Shown here: positions 1 through 5,657 of the stretch, in pieces | How positions within the stretch are numbered: the first letter of the stretch is position 1 | Layout of the letters: every line of letters begins with the position of its first letter | From: Eubacterium sp. UBA5416 | GTDB lineage: Bacteria > Bacillota > Clostridia > Lachnospirales > Lachnospiraceae | NCBI GenBank assembly: GCA_002409525.1 | Contig: DHNM01000034.1 | Location: forward strand, 1-5,657 | Direction of reading: 5' to 3' | Length of the DNA stretch: 5,657 nt | Program-made: the position numbers and the translations under genes | The notes under the pieces: generated by a model | Told to the model about the DNA's origin: nothing | Database searches by the model: none | What the model saw: only the letters and a program-made list of their open reading frames with translations

Positions 1-75
1 ATAGAATCCCATCCGATATTTCTCCAAAGATCCATAGAGAAGAGTATCTGAAAGAAATATCGGATGGGATTCTAT
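1..75. repeat. 23-bp perfect inverted repeat (fold-back) at the left edge
   Basis: Bases 1-23 are the exact reverse complement of 53-75, separated by a 29-base loop (24-52). The right arm is coding sequence of the permease. The left arm plus loop, read on the minus strand, gives in the same permease frame QILFSMDLW followed directly by RNIGWDSII, which is the expected LplB-type sequence upstream of the EAA loop. Bases 1-52 are therefore an inverted copy of the sequence that should lie immediately left of position 53. The arm begins at base 1, so the inverted copy may continue beyond the window. A chimeric or assembly fold-back at a contig end is the simplest explanation; a genuine inverted duplication cannot be excluded from the sequence alone. 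Confidence 0.9.
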
Positions 76-445
76 TATCTATCTGGCAGCAATCAGCAGT
101 GTGGATACATCGCTTTATGAAGCGGCCGAGATGGACGGCTGTGGAAAATTAAAGAAGATGTGGCATATCACATTGCCGGGAATCAGGGGCACGATCGGTC
201 TCCTTTTTATCATGGGAGTCGGCGGACTGCTCTCGTCTGGAGTCGAGCAGATCTGGCTGCTCAGAACACCTGGCAATATGTCACTCGCCGATACGCTCGA
301 TGTGTATGTGCTTCGAATCGGAATTCAGGGTGGACAATTCGGTTATGCGACAGCCATCGGCCTGATACAGGGGCTGGTAGGACTCGTGCTGGTTGTGGTC
401 AGCAATAAAATATGTAAAAAACTTACGGAAGTGGGACTTTGGTAA
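53..445 (+). CDS. ABC sugar transporter permease, LplB-like, 3' part only
   Basis: This is the C-terminal 130 residues of an inner-membrane permease of an oligosaccharide ABC importer (binding-protein-dependent transport family, COG4209/LplB type). The visible sequence runs from RNIGWDSIIYLAAI into the cytoplasmic EAA loop (EAAEMDGCG, then ITLPGI; about 119-178), which docks the ATPase. A hydrophobic segment (GTIGLLFIMGVGGLL) and a last membrane helix (ATAIGLIQGLVGLVLVVV) follow, and it ends in the family-typical KKLTEVGLW. A complete protein of this family has about 300 residues, so more than half is missing. The GTG at 101 is not a real start, because conserved family sequence continues upstream of it in frame. 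Colinearity is lost left of position 53, where the frame meets TAG at 35-37 inside the inverted segment. The binding-protein gene follows after 24 bases, consistent with one transcript. Confidence 0.88.
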   Translation, partial: RNIGWDSIIYLAAISSVDTSLYEAAEMDGCGKLKKMWHITLPGIRGTIGLLFIMGVGGLLSSGVEQIWLLRTPGNMSLADTLDVYVLRIGIQGGQFGYATAIGLIQGLVGLVLVVVSNKICKKLTEVGLW

Positions 446-469
446 CAAGAATAACAAGAGGGCTAAGCA

Positions 470-2218
470 ATGAAAGGGAAAAAAATAAAAAAAATATTTA
501 CAGTTTGGCTGGCAGCTGTGATGGCTGCATCGACACTGGCAGGATGCGGTGCATCCGGTGAAAAAGAAAAAACAGACAAAGAGGCAAAGGCAGGTACTGA
601 CAACAAGGATAAGCCGGATACATGGATTGCAGACCGGACCATCACGGTTCAGGCATATGTAGACGATATCGGGAATGATCTGCCGAAAGACTTTAACAAC
701 ACAGAGACGATGAAAAAGATCACGGAACTGACCGGAATCAAGCTCGATGTAAAGTACACACCGGGGGACAGTGATTCAAAGGTGCTTGCTTCTCAGCTTG
801 CTTCCGGGACAATACCGGATGTCATTGTATCTTATTTGGATAACTCTACACGTCCTGAGTTTCCTCTGATCTATAAAGCGGCAAAAGACGGCATGTTTGC
901 GGACGTATCTGACTATATGAAGAACAGTAAAGTCTACATAAATTATTATAAAGACGATTATCTGCCGAAGGATACCCATGATAATATTGTGTTCAGAGAT
1001 GATCTGGATGGTGTTTATATGTGGCAGCTGGATATTGATGAAATTGATCGCTCGCTGGAATACGATCCCGATGAAGAATATGTCGGTGGGATGTATATTC
1101 AGAAATCTATTGTTGATAAACTTGGAATTGACCCACAAAAGATAAACACACAGGATCAGTTCTATGATCTGCTTGTCAAGATCAAAAATGGCGGCTTCAA
1201 AGATGACAATGGAAAAGATGTTTATCCGCTGGGACCCAAATACTGGGGTGGGTCACCTGATGCAATGCAGTATATTACCACGGGATATGACTGGGGTGTC
1301 AGCGACAACTATAATCTGGACGATGATGGCAATGTAAAACACATTGCTGAGACAGATCATGTCTATGACCAGATCAACTTTGTCAGAAAGCTGATCAACG
1401 AAAAGCTGATTAATCCAGAGTTTTTTACAATGGATTCTACACGTGCGGAAGAAGTTTCAAAAAATCATAATTCCGCGATTATTGCAGATGTTCATAACTA
1501 TGAAGACATTATCTATGGAAGTGACGACTGGGTTCCTCTTGGGCCGTTGAACGATATTTCGGGGAATAACAAAGAAGTAGTAAACGGAAAATCCCACCGT
1601 GGCTGTATGGCAATCTCAGCGGATGCCAAGAATCCGGAAGAGATCTTCAAGTTCTTCGACTGGCTGTCTACGAAAGAAGGACAGATTATCGCTCAGTATG
1701 GTGCAGAAGGTAAATCCTACAACATGGTAGACGGCTATCCGAGACTGACAGATGAAGTGGAAAAGAAACTAAACGAAGGTGACACGGATTATCTGATCAA
1801 TACGGTTGGTGCAGGCTTTGGCGGATCCGGAAACTATTTCTTTGAATTTGTACTGACGAATAAGAACAATAAAGATAATTTTGGCGAGTCAAGACCAGGG
1901 GCATCTTCCGCGGATACAACGTTTGCGCGGAGTGTTCAGATTGCAAAAGACTACCCCTTGGAAAAGAAACTGGTTCCCGGACTCGATGCGACGGCATATA
2001 TGTCCTCGGATGACCTGGCGGATGTGAAAGCTCAGATGGATTTGCTGGATTGGAACGAGACACTCGTCCAGGCATGCTTTGCGAAGTCCGATGGTGAGGT
2101 GAAATCGATTGTTGAGTCTTTCCGAAAACAGTTAAAAGCAGCAGGCATTGACCGCTTTGAGAAACACGTGAAAGATGTCTATGATGAGGATCCGGAATCT
2201 GTTACATTTTATGACTGA
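470..2218 (+). CDS. Extracellular solute-binding lipoprotein of a sugar ABC importer
   Basis: This 582-residue protein is probably the substrate-capturing subunit of the importer, anchored to the outer face of the membrane. Residues 1-25 form a lipoprotein signal peptide: a Lys-rich n-region, a hydrophobic stretch (IFTVWLAAVMAASTLA) and the lipobox LAGC with Cys26 as the predicted lipidated residue. A hydrophilic Lys/Glu/Asp-rich linker (about 27-50) leads to a large two-lobed binding domain resembling family 1 solute-binding proteins (UgpB/LplA type, COG1653). Its aromatic and acidic richness, its length of about 550-580 residues, and the ending KQLKAAGIDRFEKHVKDVYD fit the LplA-like group. 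The start is supported by AAGAGGG at 456-462, seven bases before the ATG. The gene sits between the two permease genes, so it is very likely their partner. The ligand cannot be read from the sequence; the downstream kinase and GH4 enzyme suggest a glycoside or short oligosaccharide. Confidence 0.9.
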   Translation: MKGKKIKKIFTVWLAAVMAASTLAGCGASGEKEKTDKEAKAGTDNKDKPDTWIADRTITVQAYVDDIGNDLPKDFNNTETMKKITELTGIKLDVKYTPGDSDSKVLASQLASGTIPDVIVSYLDNSTRPEFPLIYKAAKDGMFADVSDYMKNSKVYINYYKDDYLPKDTHDNIVFRDDLDGVYMWQLDIDEIDRSLEYDPDEEYVGGMYIQKSIVDKLGIDPQKINTQDQFYDLLVKIKNGGFKDDNGKDVYPLGPKYWGGSPDAMQYITTGYDWGVSDNYNLDDDGNVKHIAETDHVYDQINFVRKLINEKLINPEFFTMDSTRAEEVSKNHNSAIIADVHNYEDIIYGSDDWVPLGPLNDISGNNKEVVNGKSHRGCMAISADAKNPEEIFKFFDWLSTKEGQIIAQYGAEGKSYNMVDGYPRLTDEVEKKLNEGDTDYLINTVGAGFGGSGNYFFEFVLTNKNNKDNFGESRPGASSADTTFARSVQIAKDYPLEKKLVPGLDATAYMSSDDLADVKAQMDLLDWNETLVQACFAKSDGEVKSIVESFRKQLKAAGIDRFEKHVKDVYDEDPESVTFYD

Positions 2219-2243
2219 TGTAATGATTGCGGAATTGGTGAAA

Positions 2244-2250
2244 GTGAGGT
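2244..2250 (+). promoter_or_regulatory. Ribosome binding site selecting a TTG start
   Basis: GTGAGGT lies seven bases before the TTG at 2258-2260. No ATG or GTG lies in frame near it, and the protein from TTG begins exactly like YtcP-type permeases (short charged N-terminus, then a membrane helix). The site therefore fixes the start at the TTG. Confidence 0.75.
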
Positions 2251-2257
2251 TAATTTT

Positions 2258-3160
2258 TTGAAGAAAAATCATATCAGGGACAGTCTGACGGATAATCTGG
2301 TGCAGGCAGTTATTCTGATCGTTCTGATTGCACTTTGTCTTGTGATCCTGCTGCCCTGTCTGAATGTTTTGGCGTTATCATTCAACGACGGAAAAGACGC
2401 GGCAAAGGGAGGGGTCTGGTTCTGGCCTAGAAAGTTTACGTTAGACAACTTCAGGGAAGTGTTCAAGGATGGCAGTATTATGGGTGCTTATTGGATCACA
2501 ATAGCGAGAACCCTGATCGGAACCTTCGGCAGTTTATTCATCACTACCATGGCAGGCTATGCACTAAAACAAAAAGATCTCCCGGGACGTAAAGTGATTA
2601 CGATGCTGATCACCTTTACAATGCTCTTCGGAGGAGGCATGATTCCTACCTATATCCAGTTTAAAAACCTGCATCTTCTGAATTCTTTTTGGGTATATGT
2701 GGTTCCAAGTCTTGTAAGCGTCACCTACCTTATGATGGTGAGAAGCTTCTTTGAGGGTATTCCGGAGAGTCTGGAGGAGTCGGCAAAGCTTGACGGCTGC
2801 GGGTATTTCCAGATCTATGGGAAGATTATGATGCCTTTGAGCAAACCGGTAATCGCTGTCGTAGGTCTTTACACGGCGGTCAATCACTGGAATGACTGGT
2901 TTGCCGGGGCATTTTATATGAATGATACAAGTAAATGGCCGGTTCAGACGGTTTTGCAGCAGATGCTCACAAAGGCAATGAATCAGCAGCAGGAAGTGAC
3001 ATCCGTGGCACAGGCACTGGCCCACAACACCGCGTCAGTGACCTCGGATTCTCTGAAAATGGCAGCAGTTATTGTGACAACCGTGCCGATTTTATGTGTA
3101 TATCCTTTTATACAAAAATACTTCGCACAAGGTGCAATGATCGGAGCAGTCAAGGGGTGA
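2258..3160 (+). CDS. ABC sugar transporter permease, YtcP/LplC-like (MalG family)
   Basis: This is the second membrane subunit of the importer, 300 residues and full length for the family. Six hydrophobic segments are visible at about residues 14-40, 77-102, 113-133, 145-163, 196-220 and 267-288. The EAA loop lies between the fourth and fifth (ESLEESAKLDGCG, then KIMMPLSKP; about 170-197) and contacts the cytoplasmic ATPase. The C-terminus QKYFAQGAMIGAVKG is characteristic of YtcP-type (COG0395) permeases. Translation starts at TTG behind a good Shine-Dalgarno site. It follows the binding-protein gene by 39 bases, and its stop is two bases before the kinase ATG, so all are probably co-transcribed. 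Both permeases carry DGCG in the EAA loop. No ATPase gene is in the window; a shared MsmX/MsmK-type ATPase encoded elsewhere is the usual arrangement for this family. Confidence 0.93.
   Translation: MKKNHIRDSLTDNLVQAVILIVLIALCLVILLPCLNVLALSFNDGKDAAKGGVWFWPRKFTLDNFREVFKDGSIMGAYWITIARTLIGTFGSLFITTMAGYALKQKDLPGRKVITMLITFTMLFGGGMIPTYIQFKNLHLLNSFWVYVVPSLVSVTYLMMVRSFFEGIPESLEESAKLDGCGYFQIYGKIMMPLSKPVIAVVGLYTAVNHWNDWFAGAFYMNDTSKWPVQTVLQQMLTKAMNQQQEVTSVAQALAHNTASVTSDSLKMAAVIVTTVPILCVYPFIQKYFAQGAMIGAVKG
3152..3157 (+). promoter_or_regulatory. Ribosome binding site of the kinase gene
   Basis: AAGGGG, inside the last codons of the upstream permease, lies five bases before the ATG at 3163. A GTG at 3157 in the same frame overlaps the permease stop but has no suitably spaced site, so the ATG is preferred. 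The open frame extends further left only as a shadow of the permease gene. Confidence 0.6.
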
Positions 3161-3162
3161 GT

Positions 3163-4137
3163 ATGTCTGAAAAAATGAAGAAGAAAAAGTGGGATGTTTT
3201 TGTCTATGGTGATGCAAATATCGATATCATCATACCCCGGGTGGAAAAATTACCAAAATCGGGTCAGGAAGATGAAGTTTCTGCGATGGAGACATTTGTC
3301 GGAGGAGGAGCTGCACTTTTCACTTTAGGGATTGGAAAGCTGGGGTTTCATCCGGTATTTCAGGGAGAAATCGGAGACGATATCTACGGAGCTATGATCA
3401 GAGAAGAGTTCAGAAATCATAATGTCGATGACTGTCTGTTAGAAACAAGTACAGATAAGAAAACCGGAATTTCACTCAGTTTCACGAATGAAAAGGATCG
3501 GTCCTTTCTTACATATCGCGGGACGAATGATGATCTGGATATAGATGTGATCAATCTGGAACATGTAAGGAACTCTTCACACATCCATATTACGGGTTAT
3601 TATGGATCTAAGTCTCATGATTCGTACCTGAATTTACTCAAAAGAATCAAAAAGGAAACCAGAACAACGATTTCCTTTGATCTGGGCTGGGATTCTACGG
3701 GTGAGTGGAGTTCCGATATCTACGAGTTGTTTCCGTATATTGATGTTTTGTTTATGAATGAGACTGAGGCCACGCATTATGGAAGATGTGATGATGCCCA
3801 AAAGGCAGCCTTAGATTTTGGCCGCCACTGCCGCATTGCGGTAATCAAGATGGGAAAAAAAGGTGCGATTGCCGCAAAGGACGGTGTGATCTGTAAGGTA
3901 CCGGGATTTCAGGTGAATGCGGTAGATACAACAGGAGCCGGAGATTCTTTTAATGCAGGCTTTGTCTCTGGCTTTTTGGAGAAGAAATCACTTCAGGAAT
4001 GCATCACTTTAGGAAATGCATGCGGAGCATTGTCAGTGACTGCTCTGGGTGGAAATAGTGGATTTCCAGATGAAGAGGAGCTGATGACATATTTGTCAGT
4101 GAATAGTATAGATGAGACGGGAGGTACAAGACGATGA
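3163..4137 (+). CDS. PfkB/ribokinase-family carbohydrate kinase
   Basis: This 324-residue cytoplasmic kinase would transfer phosphate from ATP to a sugar or sugar-like hydroxyl. The N-terminal strand motif VYGDANIDI (residues 14-22) is followed by the substrate-side glycine motif VGGGAALFTLGIGKLG (46-61) and GEIGDDIYG (68-76). FMNETEA (197-203) and VIKMGKKGA (227-235) are typical of the central region. The C-terminal signature DTTGAGDSFNAGF (255-267) carries the anion hole and the catalytic base Asp261. Length is normal for the family. The Asn or similar polar residue often found in the first glycine motif (GGxxxN) is replaced by Leu/Phe (ALF, 51-53), so the preferred substrate is hard to guess. 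The coding region overlaps the GH4 start by four bases (ATGA), which implies translational coupling. It could be a glycoside 6-kinase, a fructokinase-like enzyme or a nucleoside or ribose kinase; the neighbours favour the first two. Confidence 0.9.
   Translation: MSEKMKKKKWDVFVYGDANIDIIIPRVEKLPKSGQEDEVSAMETFVGGGAALFTLGIGKLGFHPVFQGEIGDDIYGAMIREEFRNHNVDDCLLETSTDKKTGISLSFTNEKDRSFLTYRGTNDDLDIDVINLEHVRNSSHIHITGYYGSKSHDSYLNLLKRIKKETRTTISFDLGWDSTGEWSSDIYELFPYIDVLFMNETEATHYGRCDDAQKAALDFGRHCRIAVIKMGKKGAIAAKDGVICKVPGFQVNAVDTTGAGDSFNAGFVSGFLEKKSLQECITLGNACGALSVTALGGNSGFPDEEELMTYLSVNSIDETGGTRR
4119..4125 (+). promoter_or_regulatory. Ribosome binding site of the GH4 gene
   Basis: GGGAGGT within the kinase coding sequence lies eight bases before the ATG at 4134. 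Together with the ATGA stop/start overlap, it supports coupled translation of kinase and hydrolase. Confidence 0.75.
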
Positions 4138-5492
4138 AAATTGCGGTAATTGGAGGAGCGGGGGTAAGGACTGTGATCTTTATCAATGGCCTTTTAAAAC
4201 GCTATAAAAAATTATCAATTGATGAGGTTGTTCTTTATGATATCCAGGAAGAGAAACAGAAGATTATTGAGAAGCTCTGCCAGCATGTGGTAAAGAGAAA
4301 CAAGGAAGAGTTAAGGGTAAGGGCGGTATCGAATCCTGTTGAGGCAGTCAGAGGAGCAGACTATATTGTGACGACTCTCAGAGTAGGCGGTGATCATTCA
4401 CGGGTCATCGACGAGAAAGTTGCTCTTGATCTGGGTGTAATTGGACAGGAGACGACAGGAGCCGGTGGCTTTTCGATGGCCGTCCGCACGATTCCGGTAC
4501 TTTTAGATTACTGTGAGATGATTAAAAAATACGCGCCAAAAGCATGGATCTTCAACTTTACGAACCCGTCCGGATTAGTGACACAGGCGCTTCTTGGTGC
4601 AGGTTACAAAAAGATCATTGGTATCTGTGATGCACCAAGCAGCACAAAATATCGGATGGCAGACAAGCTCCATGTCAGCGAGGACGATTTATATGTTGAG
4701 TTTTTTGGGTTGAATCATTTATCATGGATCGACAGTGTGAGGGTAAAAGAAGAGGAGGTTCTTCCGGATCTTCTGAGAGATGATGAGTTTTTGAAGAGTA
4801 TACAGGAATTTTCCATGTTTGATCCCGAACTGCTTCGCCAGATTGGATTATTGCCGAATGAATACCTTTACTATTATTATCACAGGGAAAGAGCTCTGGA
4901 AAATATCGAAAAGGCAGGTGCTGCCAGGGGTAAGGTGATTGAGAATGTCAATTTGAAAATGATGGGAGAGTTAAAGTCGATGGATATCGACGCAGATCCG
5001 GAAGGCGCACTGCAGACATTTTTATACTATATGCAGATTCGTGAGAATTCTTATATGAGTATTGAATCCGGATTAAAGGAACGTCCTCTTCTTGAAAAAG
5101 GGCAGCTTGAAGTTCCGGATGGTATGGGTTATGCCGGTGTTATGCTTGACTGCATCGAAGGACTGCAGAGTGAAAAAGGGAAAGATCTCGTATTATCTGT
5201 AGAAAATCAGGGAAGCATCCCGGGTCTTCTGGATAGCGATGTGGTTGAAGTAACCTGTCATGTGTCGAAGATGGGGATACAGCCGGTTTCCTTTGATGAG
5301 ATACCGGAGCACTGTTATCTGCTGATCCGTCTGATTAAGATGTATGAGAAGCTGACTGTACTGGCAGTGGAGAACAAGTCAAAGGAAATTGCCATACAGG
5401 CGTTGATGGTGCATCCGCTGGTGAATTCATATTCGATCGCAAAACGGCTGGTGGAAAAATATGACAAGGCATATGATGGTATATTCAAATAA
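4134..5492 (+). CDS. Glycoside hydrolase family 4, 6-phospho-beta-glucosidase-like
   Basis: This 452-residue protein is a cytoplasmic NAD- and divalent-metal-dependent glycosidase of family GH4, full length. The Rossmann start is MKIAVIGGAGVRT (1-13), with an acidic turn VLYDI at 33-37. Then come GQETTGAGGFSMAVRTIP (104-121), the NFTNPSG motif (141-147), the metal ligand Cys165 in GICDAP, and the metal ligand His195 in FGLNHLSWI. PNEYLYYYY (241-249) follows, where Tyr244 aligns by eye with the catalytic base of Thermotoga BglT. The C-terminal half, including VENQGSIPGLLDSDVVEVTCHV and VHPLV, resembles 6-phospho-beta-glucosidases. In this family the reaction goes by transient oxidation at C3 and elimination, not classical hydrolysis. 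Two departures are visible: VRTV replaces the usual SSYTP after the glycines, and CDAP replaces the CN(V/I)P of 6-phospho-beta-glucosidases. Family assignment is firm; anomeric and phosphate specificity are not. Confidence 0.92.
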   Translation: MKIAVIGGAGVRTVIFINGLLKRYKKLSIDEVVLYDIQEEKQKIIEKLCQHVVKRNKEELRVRAVSNPVEAVRGADYIVTTLRVGGDHSRVIDEKVALDLGVIGQETTGAGGFSMAVRTIPVLLDYCEMIKKYAPKAWIFNFTNPSGLVTQALLGAGYKKIIGICDAPSSTKYRMADKLHVSEDDLYVEFFGLNHLSWIDSVRVKEEEVLPDLLRDDEFLKSIQEFSMFDPELLRQIGLLPNEYLYYYYHRERALENIEKAGAARGKVIENVNLKMMGELKSMDIDADPEGALQTFLYYMQIRENSYMSIESGLKERPLLEKGQLEVPDGMGYAGVMLDCIEGLQSEKGKDLVLSVENQGSIPGLLDSDVVEVTCHVSKMGIQPVSFDEIPEHCYLLIRLIKMYEKLTVLAVENKSKEIAIQALMVHPLVNSYSIAKRLVEKYDKAYDGIFK

Positions 5493-5521
5493 AACAGGAG
5501 GAATGCACAGCTTCCGTTTGA

Positions 5522-5578
5522 TTTCGCTGGCAGGGCTGGGATCGCTATAACTGGATGACTGTGGAGATGTTTAAATAA
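5522..5578 (+). pseudogene. Possible 3' remnant of a lost gene
   Basis: Between the GH4 stop and the terminator, one frame reads FRWQGWDRYNWMTVEMFK and a stop, immediately after an in-frame TGA at 5519-5521. It has no start codon in the right place, but the composition (four Trp, mixed charge, no repeats) resembles the C-terminus of a real protein rather than random spacer. A perfect AGGAGG at 5496-5501 just after the GH4 stop also looks like the leader of a former next gene, since the ATG it precedes (5503) is only one base away and opens just 15 codons. A deletion that fused the leader to the tail of a gene would explain both. The family is not recognised. Confidence 0.35.
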
Positions 5579-5588
5579 CTTTATTTTG

Positions 5589-5639
5589 AAAAAACGTGCG
5601 GTAAAGTCTGAATTGCTTTACAGCACGTTTCTCTTTTTC
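5589..5639. terminator. Bidirectional Rho-independent terminator ending the operon
   Basis: The outer arms are AAACGTGC (5592-5599) and GCACGTTT (5623-5630), and the inner arms are GTAAAG (5601-5606) and CTTTAC (5616-5621). A single G/A mismatch separates the two parts, and the loop has nine bases. On the + strand it is followed by CTCTTTTTC. On the minus strand the A run at 5589-5594 supplies a T tract, so it could also stop transcription arriving from the right. Confidence 0.85.
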
Positions 5640-5653
5640 ATGCGAGCATGAAA
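5636..5653. repeat. Small hairpin at the right edge
   Basis: TTTCATGC (5636-5643) and GCATGAAA (5646-5653) are perfect inverted repeats two bases apart; in practice this would be a shorter stem with a four- to six-base loop. It abuts the T tract of the main terminator and could add to it. The function is unknown. Confidence 0.4.
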
Positions 5654-5657
5654 CGCA

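Noticed and set aside
1..75. Invertible promoter or phase-variation switch bounded by the 23-bp arms
   Set aside because: The right arm and the inverted loop encode conserved permease sequence rather than a promoter, no recombinase gene is visible, and flipping the loop leaves an in-frame stop at 2-4.
776..1138. Minus-strand open frame of 120 codons
   Set aside because: It is antisense to the binding-protein gene, has no ribosome site and no recognisable motif; it is a shadow of the real gene.
2219..2257. Possible promoter or hairpin between the binding protein and second permease genes
   Set aside because: The 39-base gap shows a ribosome site but no convincing -35/-10 pair or stem-loop.
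2564..3025. Minus-strand open frame of 153 codons inside the second permease
   Set aside because: The His/Cys-rich composition is what antisense of a membrane-protein gene produces; there is no start context, and the sense strand is convincingly coding.
2935..3162. Upstream extension of the kinase reading frame to an ATG at 2935
   Set aside because: It lies entirely in the permease gene, has no family resemblance, and the PfkB fold begins just after the well-placed ATG at 3163.
5503..5550. Fifteen-codon frame starting at ATG 5503 after AGGAGG
   Set aside because: The ATG is only one base from the ribosome site and the peptide resembles nothing known; it is treated as part of a possible gene remnant.
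5636..5653. Right-edge palindrome as a second fold-back artifact
   Set aside because: Bases beyond the hairpin (CGCA) do not match the reverse complement of the sequence before it (CTCTT), so the strand does not turn round here.

Overview
The window looks like the accessory carbohydrate-utilisation locus of a Gram-positive Firmicute, most likely a gut-type Clostridia/Lachnospiraceae member. The support for this is strong purine-rich Shine-Dalgarno sites, a TTG start codon, a lipoprotein-anchored binding protein, LplB/YtcP-style oligosaccharide permeases and moderate GC content. The taxon is an inference from style, not a database match.

All genes lie on the + strand and are tightly packed, so they probably form one operon. 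From left to right: the 3' part of a first ABC permease (coding from about 53 to 445), a lipoprotein solute-binding protein (470-2218), a second ABC permease with a TTG start (2258-3160), a PfkB/ribokinase-family sugar kinase (3163-4137), and a glycoside hydrolase family 4 (GH4) NAD/metal-dependent enzyme (4134-5492) that overlaps the kinase stop by an ATGA. After a short stretch that may hold the 3' remnant of a lost gene (about 5522-5578), the operon ends in a hairpin terminator with T tracts in both directions (5589-5639). No ATPase subunit, regulator or promoter is present; these would lie to the left or elsewhere.

A likely working scheme (inference) is that the lipoprotein captures a glycoside or small oligosaccharide, the two permeases import it unphosphorylated using a shared MsmX/MsmK-type ATPase, and the PfkB kinase and GH4 enzyme process it in the cytoplasm. 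GH4 enzymes of this type usually cleave 6-phospho-glycosides made by a PTS. Pairing one with an ABC importer and a translationally coupled kinase suggests either that the kinase makes the phospho-glycoside inside the cell, or that it phosphorylates a released sugar.

The first 52 bases are not colinear with the permease gene. They are the reverse complement of the bases that should precede position 53, forming a perfect 23-bp inverted repeat around a 29-base loop. Reading the loop on the other strand gives a convincing continuation of the permease. This is best explained as a fold-back junction at a contig end, with a real rearrangement as the less likely alternative.
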